Below are positions 42,709 to 53,539 of a stretch of DNA of 64,000 nt, one piece after another; the stretch's first letter is position 1; each line of letters begins with the position of its first letter. The DNA is from Agelas oroides. Lineage: Eukaryota > Porifera > Demospongiae > Agelasida > Agelasidae. Both the position numbers and the translations under genes were made by a program. The stretch covers positions 3,570,292 through 3,634,291 of the forward strand of contig OX422202.1 of NCBI GenBank assembly GCA_949130485.1. Direction: 5' to 3'. The notes beneath the pieces were generated by a model. The model saw only the letters and a list, made by a program, of their open reading frames with translations, ran no database searches and was not told the origin of the DNA.

Positions 42709-42799
42709 TTTCCGAGATCTCAGCTTCAGTAGGCTACGGCCGCACTAACTACAGTACTTTGGCGAGACCTACACCAATGATAACAACTGCTGTGCTGTC

Positions 42800-42807
42800 T
42801 ATTTATA
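42800..42807 (-). promoter_or_regulatory. TATA box of the ankyrin-patatin gene
   Basis: TATAAATA on the minus strand, 92 bp above the ATG, with GC-rich flanks (GCAGG before it). Transcription would start near 42770, giving a ~60-nt leader. No intron is needed. Confidence 0.6.
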
Positions 42808-43073
42808 CCTGCGGTCCTACCAATCATACGTGTAATTACCGCTGTGGAGGCGGAATGCCGCATCCGTTGGGTGGAGCCGGAATCTCGTCAAGTTATGTAC
42901 AGACTTGCTCATGAGAAAAAAATTACGGGTTTACCCCAAATTTAGATTTTAACCCTCTCCCTACGAGATTTAACCGAATTTCTGCATACAAGCATGCGTT
43001 CAGAGAGTATGCAGCACATCAAGGGAGAAGAGAACAAGTAAGCACGATATCAGTATAGTATTAAAACTAGTCA

Positions 43074-44380
43074 TAGCGTGTCCAAACAAAAAATAAAATT
43101 TTGCAATCGAAAAAAGTTAGTAATACAGGCTTTTAAAGAGCAGCCTTAGAGTAATTGAACGATATGCATATTGCCTGGGTTACCTATATTTAACCCCAAG
43201 ATATGGCTTTCCGAAGTCAAATGGTACCGTACCCACTTTTTACAACAAAATTGAATGGAGAGGGTGGCACCGCGCAACATCATTTAAAGATCAAGTACAT
43301 ATAACACCTCATCCAGTTTTAAATTTTCTGGGGATCTAAATGAGTCCTGTGCTATGATATCCTAGCCTTTTTTTGGAGCACAACAGCTCACAGCAGTGGT
43401 ATCAGTGCATATTATGGTAGATGTTTAAAGTTTGTTTCTTTCAAGAGCTGGCTATGGGGATGACTCTGATAATGAAAATGACGTTTGTTTTGGCTAATGA
43501 GTCTAAGTGTAGCTACCAGTGAGTCCCCAAACCTGCAGACAGGAGTCACCAACATGCATGGTCATCATAATCTGCACCTTAGTGCCTGGAGTCTCTAGGA
43601 AGGGCAGTACGGCTTGTCCACCTATTTCTTTCAACCCAGTCACTGGTCATTCACCATCACATTCTTGTTTGTGCATCTCTTAATAGTCCATCTTCTTTGC
43701 AACTGCAAACACTCTCTTCTTTCCTTCATCATTCTGTGGGCCCACTTTATCTCCCAGCAGCTACAGCTATGGATTTCATACTCTCTTTAGCTCTATTATG
43801 CATGAACAGACTTGCTACCACACACAGAAGCATATGCAGTTCTTATGTCAGTACACAGCCTCCATGCACCACTCAGGTATCAGGAGTGAAATGTTTGTTT
43901 CCAAGATCAGCTGAGGTCCTTTGGTAATCATAATGAGAATAAGGTAAGTTGCAGCAGCAAATGACTGTACTGGAGTGACACTAGCTTGCAATGTCCTGAG
44001 CTTTTGCTGGTTACCACAGTAGTGTGACTGTTTTGACGGCAAATACAACCCAAAGAATTGAGATCTGCACCCCAAGAAACCTATTTCCCATGGTAAGGGT
44101 TGCATATACCTTAGAAGTCCAGTGAAATTTGTAAAAAGCGGCTAAAACACCGAAAAAAGGTAGAATTTTTCTAAAAAATGATTGTTCTTACCAGCAGAAT
44201 TGAAAAGAAGAATGAAAGTGCTTCAATTTGATGTGCGTTGTAAGGCTATTGGCCGAAATTTCGACTGTGGGCGCAGGTTTTTGCAAGACACATACAACGG
44301 TGCCACATTCAATATGGCACTTCCGCTCCGAAAAGGGTTATGCAATTTTTCACTGTTATGAATATCATTTGGACTCGCTA
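43074..44380. mobile_element. 1.3-kb hAT-like non-autonomous insertion
   Basis: CTAGTCA occurs immediately on both sides (43067-43073 and 44381-44387). The ends TAGCGTGTCCAAA and the inverse of TTTGGACTCGCTA form 13-bp TIRs with one mismatch, fitting the YARNG start of hAT elements. The insertion exactly interrupts the left arm of the 42880-46945 element, since the right arm lacks it. No transposase ORF was seen. Confidence 0.75.
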
Positions 44381-45064
44381 CTAGTCAGTAAAATTTGAAT
44401 ATCAGAGAAGGGATGCATTTCTGGTAGCTAGGGACAAACAGATTCAAACATTTCAGAGCAGCCCTCACAGCCTGATCAGTATGGAGGCCTAAGTTTTGCG
44501 TTCTCATGGGCAGCAAAAAAGTTTGAATTATATTTTCTATTTCTTTCCATGATCCTTCAACACTCGTGTTCGGTGCATAATTAGCAAACCTGCTGTGGTG
44601 TGCGTTTGTCCGAGTACAACATAATGAAGTGGACAAAATAAGAGTTGACTCTACATGGCAGCATGTGCACATGCAGACGTTTTGCACATGTGCATGCTAG
44701 CTCCCATGTTCGATGATAGAACATACAAATAATCCAAAGGAGCAAGTTGAACACTACCTCATAAGTGCCAGGAAGGTAGTTTGAGGGAGTGCTATATAGG
44801 GGATAGTTTATCTGTCATTGAGTAGTGTAGCCACACACTACAAGCTCTGGGCAGGTAAGCCAAAGTGGTTACTGAAAATACAATCATGCATTCATCGAAC
44901 ATCAATACTTGTGTGCTAAACATACGTATGTTAGTACATGTACTATATCTATGACATCAATTGAACAAGTGGATATCAGTCAAATGCAAGCTTCATCCAG
45001 CTTGGAGATGATAGTACAGAATTATGGATGGGATGCCTAACACTTGAAGGTGTAAATGTATACC

Positions 45065-45112
45065 CAGCCTCTCTTTGATTACACTGTCTTCCAGTGCTCA
45101 AAGAGAGGGATG
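45065..45112. repeat. Small hairpin
   Basis: CCTCTCTTTGA and TCAAAGAGAGG flank about 26 bp (ACTGTCTTCCAGT is itself partly symmetric). It is followed by two related segments, each with GGGATGCTAGGGG or GGGGTGCTAGGGG. Confidence 0.7.
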
Positions 45113-45213
45113 CTAGGGGAAGGTTCATCTGTGCGCAGTGTGTCCTGTATCCTCTGGTGCTCTGAAAGGGGTGCTAGGGGAGAACTAATATGTAGTCTCG
45201 GAGAAAGATGTCT

Positions 45214-45651
45214 GTATTCTCATTTCTATACTGTCGTACTTGCATACGAAACCAGTCTCATACTGCAAGCTCAGGGTGTGAGGAGAACCTGGGTAGGAGA
45301 CTATGATACACTTCCCCAATTTATTTCCAGTGTAAAGACTGCATGTACAAATGTACTGTTGAACTTGCAAAATACAAACCAAAAAGGTTTGACATGAATA
45401 TAATTATGTGGTTAGGCTCCCATTTAAGTAGCCTGTAAAGAACTTTACCACATAATTATATTCATATGCAGAGCTTGTTGCTATTTTGCAAGGTCAAAGC
45501 AAATACCAGTACATTTGTACATGCAGTCTTTACACTGGAAATAAATTGGGGAAGTGTATCATAGTCTCCTACCCAGGCTCTCCTCACACCCTGAGCTTGC
45601 AGTATGAGACTGGTTTTGTATGCAAGTACGACAGTATAGAAATGAGAATTT
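45214..45651. mobile_element. Foldback element with ~199-bp arms
   Basis: ATTCTCATTTCTATACTGTC, GTACTTGCAT, CTCATACTGCAAGCTCAGGG and AGTGTAAAGACTGCATGTAC in the left arm are all inverted in the right arm. The loop is ~35 bp (45413-45447). The two strand-symmetric ORFs are artefacts of the inverted repeat. Confidence 0.9.
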
Positions 45652-46945
45652 GCTTGATATGTAAAATAAGAACACAGCATTAAGACATTGCAGAAGGTAT
45701 GCTAATTTGAATATGTGCATGCATAGTGAGGTTCAATTCGAAGCTCTAATGCATGCACAATTTCTGCTAATTCTGCTGCTACAAATTTGTCACATGCATG
45801 GATTACACAGATATAAAGGACTTCGGCAAATTTACAGATAGAGGAACTAATTGATGCTCCAACACATAAGAAACGTTGCACTCTTGTTGTGCATGCAGAG
45901 GTCCACCAGACATAAGAACTGTATAGGATAGGTGGGCTAATGTTTGATAATCAACATACTTGAAATTCAACTCCAAACAGTCTTCTACCCGGGATTTAGC
46001 AAAAGAAATACTACATCTGTTCAAGCACCTGTCCTCGGAAAAAGGATTCTACTAGCGGACAAGCCTGATAATCATGTATTATATCGCATCGCTAGCCAAA
46101 TTTGGCAACTGCTGCAGCATGGTATGGGCTCATAGGCAAGGCCAATGGAAGGGCAAGTATTTTAGTCTTTCTTTTTCGGAGGAGGTGGTAAAGAAGTATT
46201 TTCAGATGTGATTTTCTATCCCCGCGTACTACAATAGTTTTGGGTATCGAAAACTATCCCAGCCCCAGCATGTCTTGTTGCTCTGATGATCTGGCACAGT
46301 TACTACCATGCTTAGACCTTTGAAGTCTGAGGTCCAAAAATATATCAGTCCGAGAATAAATTTTTGCCTCTAGTGTAGGAACATGAACTCATTGAACAGA
46401 CATAAAATAGCTTCATTTTTAAACCTGATTTCAACGCACATCATCGACAATTTCAACAATGTTTGACCTTCGGTGCATAGTTAGATTGCAGTCTACAGCA
46501 ACGTAGTGCACTAATGCACACTGCAGCAGTGCACAGCAGGTTTGCTAATTATGCACCAAACACAAGAGTGTTGATCAGTCATAGATAGAAATAGAAAATA
46601 CAATTCAAGATTTTTTGCTGCACGGAGTACACAAAACTTAGGCCTCCATATTGATCACCTTGATTAATAGGCTGTGAGGCTGCTCTGAGATATTAGTCTG
46701 TTCTCCACTACACAGCTGCCAGAAATGCATCTCTGACATTCAATACTGACTAACTTTAATACTATACTAATACCATGCTTACTTGTTCACTTTTCCCTTG
46801 ACGTGCTGTATTCTCTCTGAATGCACGCTTGTATGCAGAAATTCGGTTAAGTTAAATCTCGTAAAGAGAGGGTTAAAATCTAAATTTGGGGTAAACCCGT
46901 AATTTTTTTCTCATGAGCAAGTCTGAGATTCGTCTGTACATAGCG

Positions 46946-47053
46946 AGATTCGCCGCCACTTGGCGTTTACACGCACCACGTGTGCGCCTAAACCGCATTG
47001 AAGCTGGCTTCAAACCAGCTGTAGTCTCGCTAGCCAGCCGTATTTTTCTTTAT
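46946..47053 (+). other. Short unassigned spacer
   Basis: It contains CAGCTGTAGTCTCGCTAGCC, and a GAAGCTGGCTTCAAACCAGC near-palindrome at 47000-47020. It joins two inverted-repeat structures. Confidence 0.4.
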
Positions 47054-47224
47054 TCAGTCGTTTCGCCAGTGACAATATACGGACGATTATTGAAAAAACG
47101 GAAAGTGTAAGCGTACAAAAATTCCAGCGTTTAATTAACGGCACCTTGTTTTCCGGTGAGTTTTCAAAGTCTCTTGCCAACAAACAAGAAGCTGTAGGCG
47201 CCTACTTTGCCAGCGGTTTTATAG

Positions 47225-47500
47225 AGCAATGAGTCTACTGTCAATATCCAACGTTTCAAGTTGCAGCTTCTTACCGCTTCGTGTAGGGAAGCTGTTGTTT
47301 ACGGATGGTTCAATCGTTCCTCGTGCGACAGGGGTGCGGTTTTTGGTGGCACGTTTTTGTTCGCCCCCCCTGAGCTGCATGAAACAGGTACCATTCGAAA
47401 GCACTGGAATAGGGCTACAATATATGCAGAAACTAAGCGTGTACTCAAACAACTCTCTGAGATACGCGCGCTGGAATGCGGACTAAAAAATTGCGGTTAA
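47225..47500 (+). CDS. Exon-like ORF of unknown family, copy A
   Basis: After the acceptor-like GGTTTTATAG the frame reads SNESTVNIQRFKLQLLTASC, then VVYGWFNRSSCDRGAVFGGT and HETGTIRKHWNRATIYAETK. It ends CGLKNCG at TAA 47498-47500. The minus-strand copy (48656-49018) keeps the frame open but differs at about eight amino-acid positions and only two silent ones, so selection on the protein is not evident. No domain was recognised. Confidence 0.4.
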   Translation, partial: SNESTVNIQRFKLQLLTASCREAVVYGWFNRSSCDRGAVFGGTFLFAPPELHETGTIRKHWNRATIYAETKRVLKQLSEIRALECGLKNCG

Positions 47501-48744
47501 CGCATGTTATCTGTAACATGGAAACTGTGCAAATAGTTGAAATACAAACACATCACTGGTTCAACCCACTGATACTGTAGGACTAAGCCTGGACAAAGTC
47601 CCAGACAGAGGCTAGAGTCTGATGTGACTAAGGAGGCACTACTGCAGCCTCTTTAGTAGTACACATTAGATAGTCAAATTCACAAGAGATATGAAAATGT
47701 GATGGAGAGAGAGGGTGCTAAAGACAATAGAAAGGTGTGTGTGTGTTGGGGGGTAGCCTCGTACCCAGGCTCTCCCCGTGCAGAAAAGCGGGTACGAGGC
47801 TATTGGGGGGAACAAGCCTATAATGCAGCGGAATAAAATTAGTAATCTTCAGCCACTCTTCTTGCTCTTTGTTGCTCCAATCTTTGTCTGTCTCTTCCTC
47901 CATTGCCAGCTCTTCCCCATCCTCCTAGTCATAATAAGGCAAACACTGTAAAGTTGAGACGGATGTAGAAACTTCTGATAGCCGTGCATGCACCAGGATT
48001 GTGTGCTCCACCTAGGAAAGTAAAGGCAATAGCATTTCAGCTAACGGTAAACATGGTACCCAGATACTAAGACTTGTGTTCATGGAAAAAGAATTTGGGA
48101 AGCTAATGTCATATGTAACTAGTTACAAAGGGTATAAAAAATACCAACATTCAGGATGGCAGGCATAGCGGCTACATTTGGCCCTAAATAATGCACATTT
48201 GAGCGATTGTAATTTACACGCACAGTACAATACTACTTTGGACAGAGTGAGTAGCTAGTGATCACAACAGTGACAGGACTCATCGTAGCTTCAACCTCAA
48301 AGGAGGCAAACAGTTCTGGTTTATAGTGGAACACTGGAGGCAGCTTGGAGAAACAGAAGTTGCTACAATGCCTACATGTGCAAAATACACTGTAAATCAA
48401 TGCGCACACAGTTCATAAAACCTTGAAGCTAGCAGGTGAATCTTGGTTAGTACAGTCTCATTCACGGGCCCAGCCCAGCTTTTGGTTGCCTACTTTCTGT
48501 AATTCAAGAACAGAAAGATGGGTAGGAGCCTGAAAAAGAGGCTACACCCTCTGCTGCCTGATTCATATGTCAGGCTTGAGAAAAAGCTCAACTATATACG
48601 TCTACGGTATCACACCCATAAAGAAGTTAGCTTTTGCCTTTACAAATCATGCGTTTTACAAGCAGGGATAAACTTGTTCTTGAGCTCCCCAGTTCGATTT
48701 TCTCACTAGAGCCCTGATCACCACGTGGCGAAGGGGGTCTTGCG
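47497..48744. other. Spacer of the inverted duplication
   Basis: It contains a TAGCCTCGTACCC hairpin at 47754-47802 and otherwise no recognised gene. The minus-strand frame 47718-47903 and plus frame 48518-48709 have no domain. Confidence 0.45.
47754..47802. mobile_element. Short hairpin, TAGCCTCGTACCC family
   Basis: TAGCCTCGTACCCAGGCTC and the inverse GCGGGTACGAGGCTA around a loop with CCCCGTGCAG. The stem is less perfect than at 12242. Confidence 0.8.
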
Positions 48745-49018
48745 TTTTGCAATTTTTTAGTCCGCATTCCAGCTCGCGTATCTCAGGGAGTTGTTCGAGT
48801 ACACGCTTAGTTTCTGCATATATTGTAGCCCTATTCCAGTGCTTTCGAATGGTACCTGTTTCATGCAGCTCAGGGGGGGCGAACAAAAACGTGCCACCAA
48901 AAACCGCACCCCTGTCGCACGAGGTACGATCGAACCATCCATAAACAACGGCTTCCCTACACGAAGCGGTAAGAAGCTGCAACTTGAAACGTTGGATCTT
49001 GATAGTAGACTCATTGGT
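48656..49018 (-). CDS. Exon-like ORF of unknown family, copy B
   Basis: Inverted copy of 47225-47500, reading TNESTIKIQRFKLQLLTASC and VVYGWFDRTSCDRG. It continues beyond the duplicated part with KTQDPLRHVVIRALVRKSNW before a stop. Both copies have the same acceptor-like context. Confidence 0.4.
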   Translation of the reverse strand, partial: TNESTIKIQRFKLQLLTASCREAVVYGWFDRTSCDRGAVFGGTFLFAPPELHETGTIRKHWNRATIYAETKRVLEQLPEIRELECGLKNCKTQDPLRHVVIRALVRKSNWGAQEQVYPCL

Positions 49019-49194
49019 CTATAAAACCGCTGGCAAAGTAGGCGCCTACAGCTTCTTGCTTGTTGGCAAGAGACTTTGGAAACTCACCGGAAGACAAGGT
49101 GCCGTTAATTAAACGCTGGAATGCGCCTGCGTTTTAACTTCCTGTTTTTTCAATAATCCCCGTATACTTGTCACTGGCGGAACGACTGTATTTC

Positions 49195-49733
49195 CGGTGG
49201 GAGGAGCGAGAGGGAGAGAAAAATACGTCTGGCCAGCTTCCCGTGGACATCCGCAGGTTCAAATCTGATTGGTCTGCTCTAAACTAAGCACATGACTTCC
49301 TGCATGCCAATCCGTATACTACTCGCTTACGATGGCATTCTACGATACTGACTTTGCTTTTGGCTCCGCAGGCGCATGACGGGGACCTCGCGAGTGCAAG
49401 AACAGCATCAAGACGACTTGCTCTTGAATTCTCAAGTCGCCGGAAGCCGCGTCTGTGGCCGCTCTTCCAGTAGGTGAAATTACAGACGGCGTCCACTCTC
49501 GAGACGACTCTTTTTTCAACGTGTGCTAGCGGGATCGTTCTGAATGAGCTCTCTGTCGCGACAGTTTGCCAGTGTGGGCACAAGCTTTACAAAACAGTAA
49601 CACATAGCTGGATAAATGTTTTAATTTGCATACCGTGCACGTGACCTGCAGCAATTATTACTTTCCTTCGTGGCACGGGAAGCTGGCCAGTGTCCAGACG
49701 TATTTTTCTCTCCCTCTCGCTCCTCCCATCGGA
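49195..49733. mobile_element. Inverted-repeat element, ~540 bp, 52-60 bp arms
   Basis: GGTGGGAGGAGCGAGAGGGA then GAGAAAAATACGTCTGG and CCAGCTTCCCGTG at 49195-49247 is inverted at 49674-49733. The centre has open minus-strand frames (49284-49583) rich in Arg and Ser without a known domain. Confidence 0.8.
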
Positions 49734-49908
49734 AATAACGAAAAATACGGTTGGCTCGCGAGACTACAGCTTTTGAGGCTATGCAAGCAGTGGATGGTTG
49801 CAAGAGCTTTCTTCAAATGGCTAACATAGGTAGCAGGAATAACCCAAGTTCTCTAGACTGAGTCAATCTACACAAAGACAAAACCTCTAATCATGCAACA
49901 CAGGTTGC

Positions 49909-50141
49909 AGTTCTCAAGCTGAGTGTATGGGGATGTTGCCCTTAGCAACCAGTCCTCAAGCTGTGTGTATGGCAACCAGTTCTCAAGCTGTGAGTATGGA
50001 GATGTTGCCCTTAGCAACCAGTTCTCAAGCTGTGTGAATGAAGATGTTGCCCTTAGCAACCAGTTCTCAAACTGTGTGTATGGAGATGTTGCCCTTAGCA
50101 ACCAGTTCTCAAGCTGTGTGTATGGAGATGTTTCCCTTAGC
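49909..50141. repeat. 42-bp minisatellite, five to six copies
   Basis: Units of AGTTCTCAAGCTGTGTGTAT followed by GGAGATGTTGCCCTTAGCAA CC. Because 42 is divisible by three, both strands stay open (14-residue repeat SNQFSSCVYGDVAL), but there is no gene context. Confidence 0.95.
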
Positions 50142-50450
50142 TACAAATTAATTCATAGTTTGCGTTTAAGTAATACATCTAATAAATGGAAGTAGCTCTA
50201 AGCAGAATAAGACTATAGGTCTGGTGGTTGTTTCCCATATGCTCCATACCCTCATACTGTGATGCACACAGTACGGACTGCATCATCACCTAGCAGGTTG
50301 CTTAATTTTCATAGAAACTTGGCAAGAGTATTGTAGAGCATTATGAATTTCATCATGTGCCAAATTTTTGTCCAGACTTTGGTAACCATATTCATGCAGG
50401 TGTCACATGTATATAGCACACATGTTGTTGAGTGTGTCCAAATGGCAAGT

Positions 50451-50530
50451 ACCTTGTTCCCAGGCCTTCCCACTGTCCATTGTTTGATTGACTTACAGTA
50501 TGCAAAAACAGAGGGGGAAGGCCTGGTACA
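50451..50530. mobile_element. Decayed hairpin of the TTCCCAGGCCTTCC family
   Basis: ACCTTGTTCCCAGGCCTTCC and the inverse GGGGAAGGCCTGGTAC, with the loop TTGATTGACTTACAGTATGC, resembling 6038-6144. Confidence 0.8.
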
Positions 50531-51820
50531 TCCGGTTTATCACATGAATAACGTCGATGTCTGCGTATATAGGTATAGAGAGGGGGGAGGGGTGTGACAA
50601 TATACAGGCCTTGTCTATCTGTCCAAGTGCAACTAATGTTATTCTCTTATCTGCAAAAGGTTCCTTTTGCCACCACTAAAAGTCTAAAACATTGCTAACC
50701 CCTTTTTCATGATCATTGTTGAAAAATTAGCAATTCCTTTTTATACTTGTTACCAGAGAAACGAATGCACTTTTATGATAAAAGTTTGTGCTTCCATGCA
50801 AGCTGCAAAACCATTTGTTTACTTAGTAACGAAACATGGGCCATGCCTCCAACTGTATCTAAAGAAAATCACCTTTTGCAGCTTGTGTTTCCTCAACCAG
50901 AAATAAAGGCATGTTTGATGTTACAGGAGGAAAGGGAAGAACTGGCTGCTCCAGTTGAACCCATGCAGGGATCCTGGCTTGAGCTACCAGTGCAATGATT
51001 GTAACTGAATGGTAAGAATTCTGCTCATACCCTACCCTCTTGGAAGAAAAAGGATAAGGGGACTATTGAGCACTTTTTTGGTATAATGTGATGCATTTCC
51101 CCCAGTGGCTTCCATACTCCGGTGTACCTTAAATGCACATGTGTCTGAAACCAACCCCCTGATGTGTCATGTGTTTTGTAGTCTCATTCCTAAAACCAAC
51201 CCCTGTGTCATGTGCTTTGTAGTCTCATGCCCATAACAAATCCCTCTCGTGTCGTTTTGTTACTTGTACTACTGGATTTGACACACCTTTTTTGGGGCTA
51301 CCAGGAGAAGAAAAGTGCAGGTGTTTCTTCTCACAAACACATACATTGAAACATGATCAAATTGTCTCACCAATTTGTCTGTCTCCTCCCTTCACACTTG
51401 CGAAGCCTACTGAATGTGATGTCTAAATTAGTTCTGCTTTCACAAGTTGCACTATGACTTTGGTCTGATGCTCACCTTGAAACATTCAAGCATGTCTATA
51501 CTGGTTGTGCTGCTTCAGCAGTATCAATTGTTTTTCTTGCATTGCAGCCCATCAGTAATTATTATATCTATGGTTGCATTCATTAGAAGAATCAGCAGCT
51601 ACTTGTGTCTGTCTGTATTGCTTCAGAGCCAGCACATTTCTTAATCCTGTACACTACTAGTCCATTTCTCACACACCTCTAGAATAGCTTGATAGACTAA
51701 TGCTGGGGATGCATGCCGTGTATGTACACATACATGTGTGAATCCACATGCAACTGTATCTATGCATATAGTCACACTTTTATGTAAGCTCACCAACAAC
51801 CTCAGAACCATGCAGTATAT
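50531..51820. other. Unassigned DNA
   Basis: No gene was recognised. A local repeat (CCAACCCCCTGATGTGTCAT, CCAACCCCTGTGTCATGTGC, AATCCCTCTCGTGTCGTTTT) lies at 51150-51260. Confidence 0.4.
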
Positions 51821-52519
51821 ATGGTCTCGAAGTTAGAATCATTCCAATCTGAAATAGGCAAGAAGATTCTAAGACTGCCAAAGTTCACTGCCAACCAGGT
51901 TCCTCTGCTGGCTCTAAATTGGCCTACAATGAGATGCCGCTGTCTGTGCGCCAAATTATCATTCCTTCATAAAATTCACTCAAGTGAGCGAAGTACATTG
52001 GGTACAGAGGTTTTTAATACTCTGACCTTTCCCAGTATTGAATCCACGCTTCTCATCAATCAATGTCGTCTATTAGAACAAGCTTACTCACAAAAGTTTA
52101 CCGATGAAGTTCTCACGAATCCTGATGTAGTCATGAGGTCTCTAAAAGAACAAATTATCAAAGCCGATTGTTCACTCCTACTGAGTGAAGCCAGGACCCA
52201 TCCATCACAATCGATTGCTGCAGAAGTCGCCAGCCATATGGGGTGGCTGAAGGTTTGGGATACAGCCCTAGATCACGGCCCACCTGGAACTATCGCTGTG
52301 TTATCAATCCTCAAGCTACTAAGCAAGACAGTTTTCGCAAACAGACAATGTAATGCGGAAGGTTGTGACTTTGTCATACCACCTAACGCTGCTTGTCATG
52401 AACATTTCTTAACCCAACATACGGATCTGAATATCGACATCGACTCTCTACTTAGCCAAATATTTTTATGTTCAGAAGAACTTTTTCAAACTGGTCTCAA
52501 ACTCAGTAAATTTGTGTGA
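51821..52519 (+). pseudogene. 5'-truncated LINE ORF2, carboxy-terminal part
   Basis: An open frame of 232 codons starting inside the ORF: LESFQSEIGKKILRLPKFTA, WPTMRCRCLCAKLSFLHKI and a final Cys/His cluster CNAEGCDFVIPPNAACHEHF. These match the region after the reverse-transcriptase domain of LINE ORF2 proteins common in sponges and corals (family knowledge). The RT itself is absent, so the copy is 5' truncated. The 3' non-coding end probably runs to about 52630. The frame is undamaged, implying recent insertion. Confidence 0.7.
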
Positions 52520-52672
52520 ATTAAATACATGTTCTGTACATAGTCTTTGTTGTATTTCACGTGTACATATTTCTTTCCTTGTGTGTACACATATATCCAT
52601 CCCTTTTGGGGCATTTACTATGAAACTTTGAACTTTGCCCGCGCGAAATACTCAGCGCATGCGTATACCTAG

Positions 52673-52978
52673 TATAAAACCACTGACCTCTGCTCGCACC
52701 AGATTTCACTGCTAGCTGCCTTCTCCAGTTTGCAGCTTCTTCTTCTGTTACTCGTTCGAGATTGAAGTGATTGCCGTTGCTCCTATCCTACCAGTGACTG
52801 ATCTGCAGTGAAACCGAAGTTGATCGGTTCGTTACTTTGCAGTTGTTCGTCTGTATATATGTTCATTGCGCGCATGTATAGCTACTATATAGGCTGCTGC
52901 ACTATTGGTACATTCTCGTGTATGCTTTTGTCATAAGTTATTTTTGCTACCTCCCAAGTGTTGCCTTGCGTTACATTG
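52673..52978 (+). promoter_or_regulatory. Likely core promoter and 5' UTR exon of the oxidase gene
   Basis: TATAAAA at 52673-52679, 30 bp before TTTCACTGC, is a good TATA/start pair. The region to 52978 ends in ACATTG then GTAAGC, a donor. An acceptor at TCCATAG (53521) would remove 52979-53521 and place the oxidase ATG (53540) 18 nt into exon 2. Confidence 0.5.
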
Positions 52979-53539
52979 GTAAGCAGATTTTCCGCAGGGG
53001 ACAAAAGAGTTAGTTAAGTTGGGGCGCCCTCATTTCGTCTGCCGTGCTCTGTGTTATTTCTGCTTCTCGGCCTCAGTCTTGCCGGCCGAACTATCTCGGC
53101 AGCAAGTTGACCAAGCAGTATATTATGTATACGGTATAATTAATCTAAAAAGCCATTTCTGTGCAGTGCCCCTCTACCAGCGGACGTCTCAATTCTTGGC
53201 CCTTTGGTAGAGTATTAATTTTCTTTACAGCAGGTACTCCGAAAAGGACTCCTACGCTGTGCAGAACAACACGGTCACTGTTGCTTGAGTGGATACGGCG
53301 TAACTATCCCGATACGCTCTTGCAACAAAACTATGATCTGTAGCATTCAATTTCTCTTTTGGCTAAAAAAAAATCCTTCAGTTAGCCCTTTAAAAGCGCT
53401 CCACCATGTCATCCTTTCTCGGCACCAAACAAGTGGGGTTTTAAAGTTTTGTAGTTGAAATCTTGCCTTGAATTGCTGATATAATTATAATAATAATAAT
53501 AATCATTTTGTCCATCCATAGGAGCTATAGCAGCAAGCC

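Larger units (their letters stand above)
42880..46945. mobile_element. ~4-kb inverted-repeat element with ~0.5-kb arms
   Basis: TGCTCATGAGAAAAAAATTA then CGGGTTTACCCCAAATTTAG at 42907 is inverted at 46917 (GGTAAACCCGTAATTTTTTT). The left arm continues, after an insertion, at 44388-44620 (GGATGCATTTCTGG, CAGCCCTCACAGCCTGATCA, GGTGCATAATTAGCAAACCT), matched by 46520-46735. Homology may start within the patatin promoter region (CTCG, TATGTACAGAC). The centre holds another foldback (45214-45651). No transposase was recognised. Confidence 0.75.
47054..49192. repeat. Inverted duplication of a ~445-bp segment with exon-like ORF
   Basis: 47054-47496 and 48745-49192 are inverted copies with about 95 percent identity, separated by 1.25 kb. 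The copies include an apparent short intron (donor TTTTCCG then GTGAGTTTTC, acceptor GCGGTTTTATAG) followed by the open exon listed separately. Confidence 0.9.

Noticed and set aside
45185..45683. Near-identical ORFs on opposite strands
   Set aside because: They are produced by the 199-bp inverted repeat at 45214-45651.
49868..50195. Repeat-containing proteins on both strands
   Set aside because: A 42-bp repeat keeps all frames phased, and both strands are open for the same reason. There is no start context or flanking exon.
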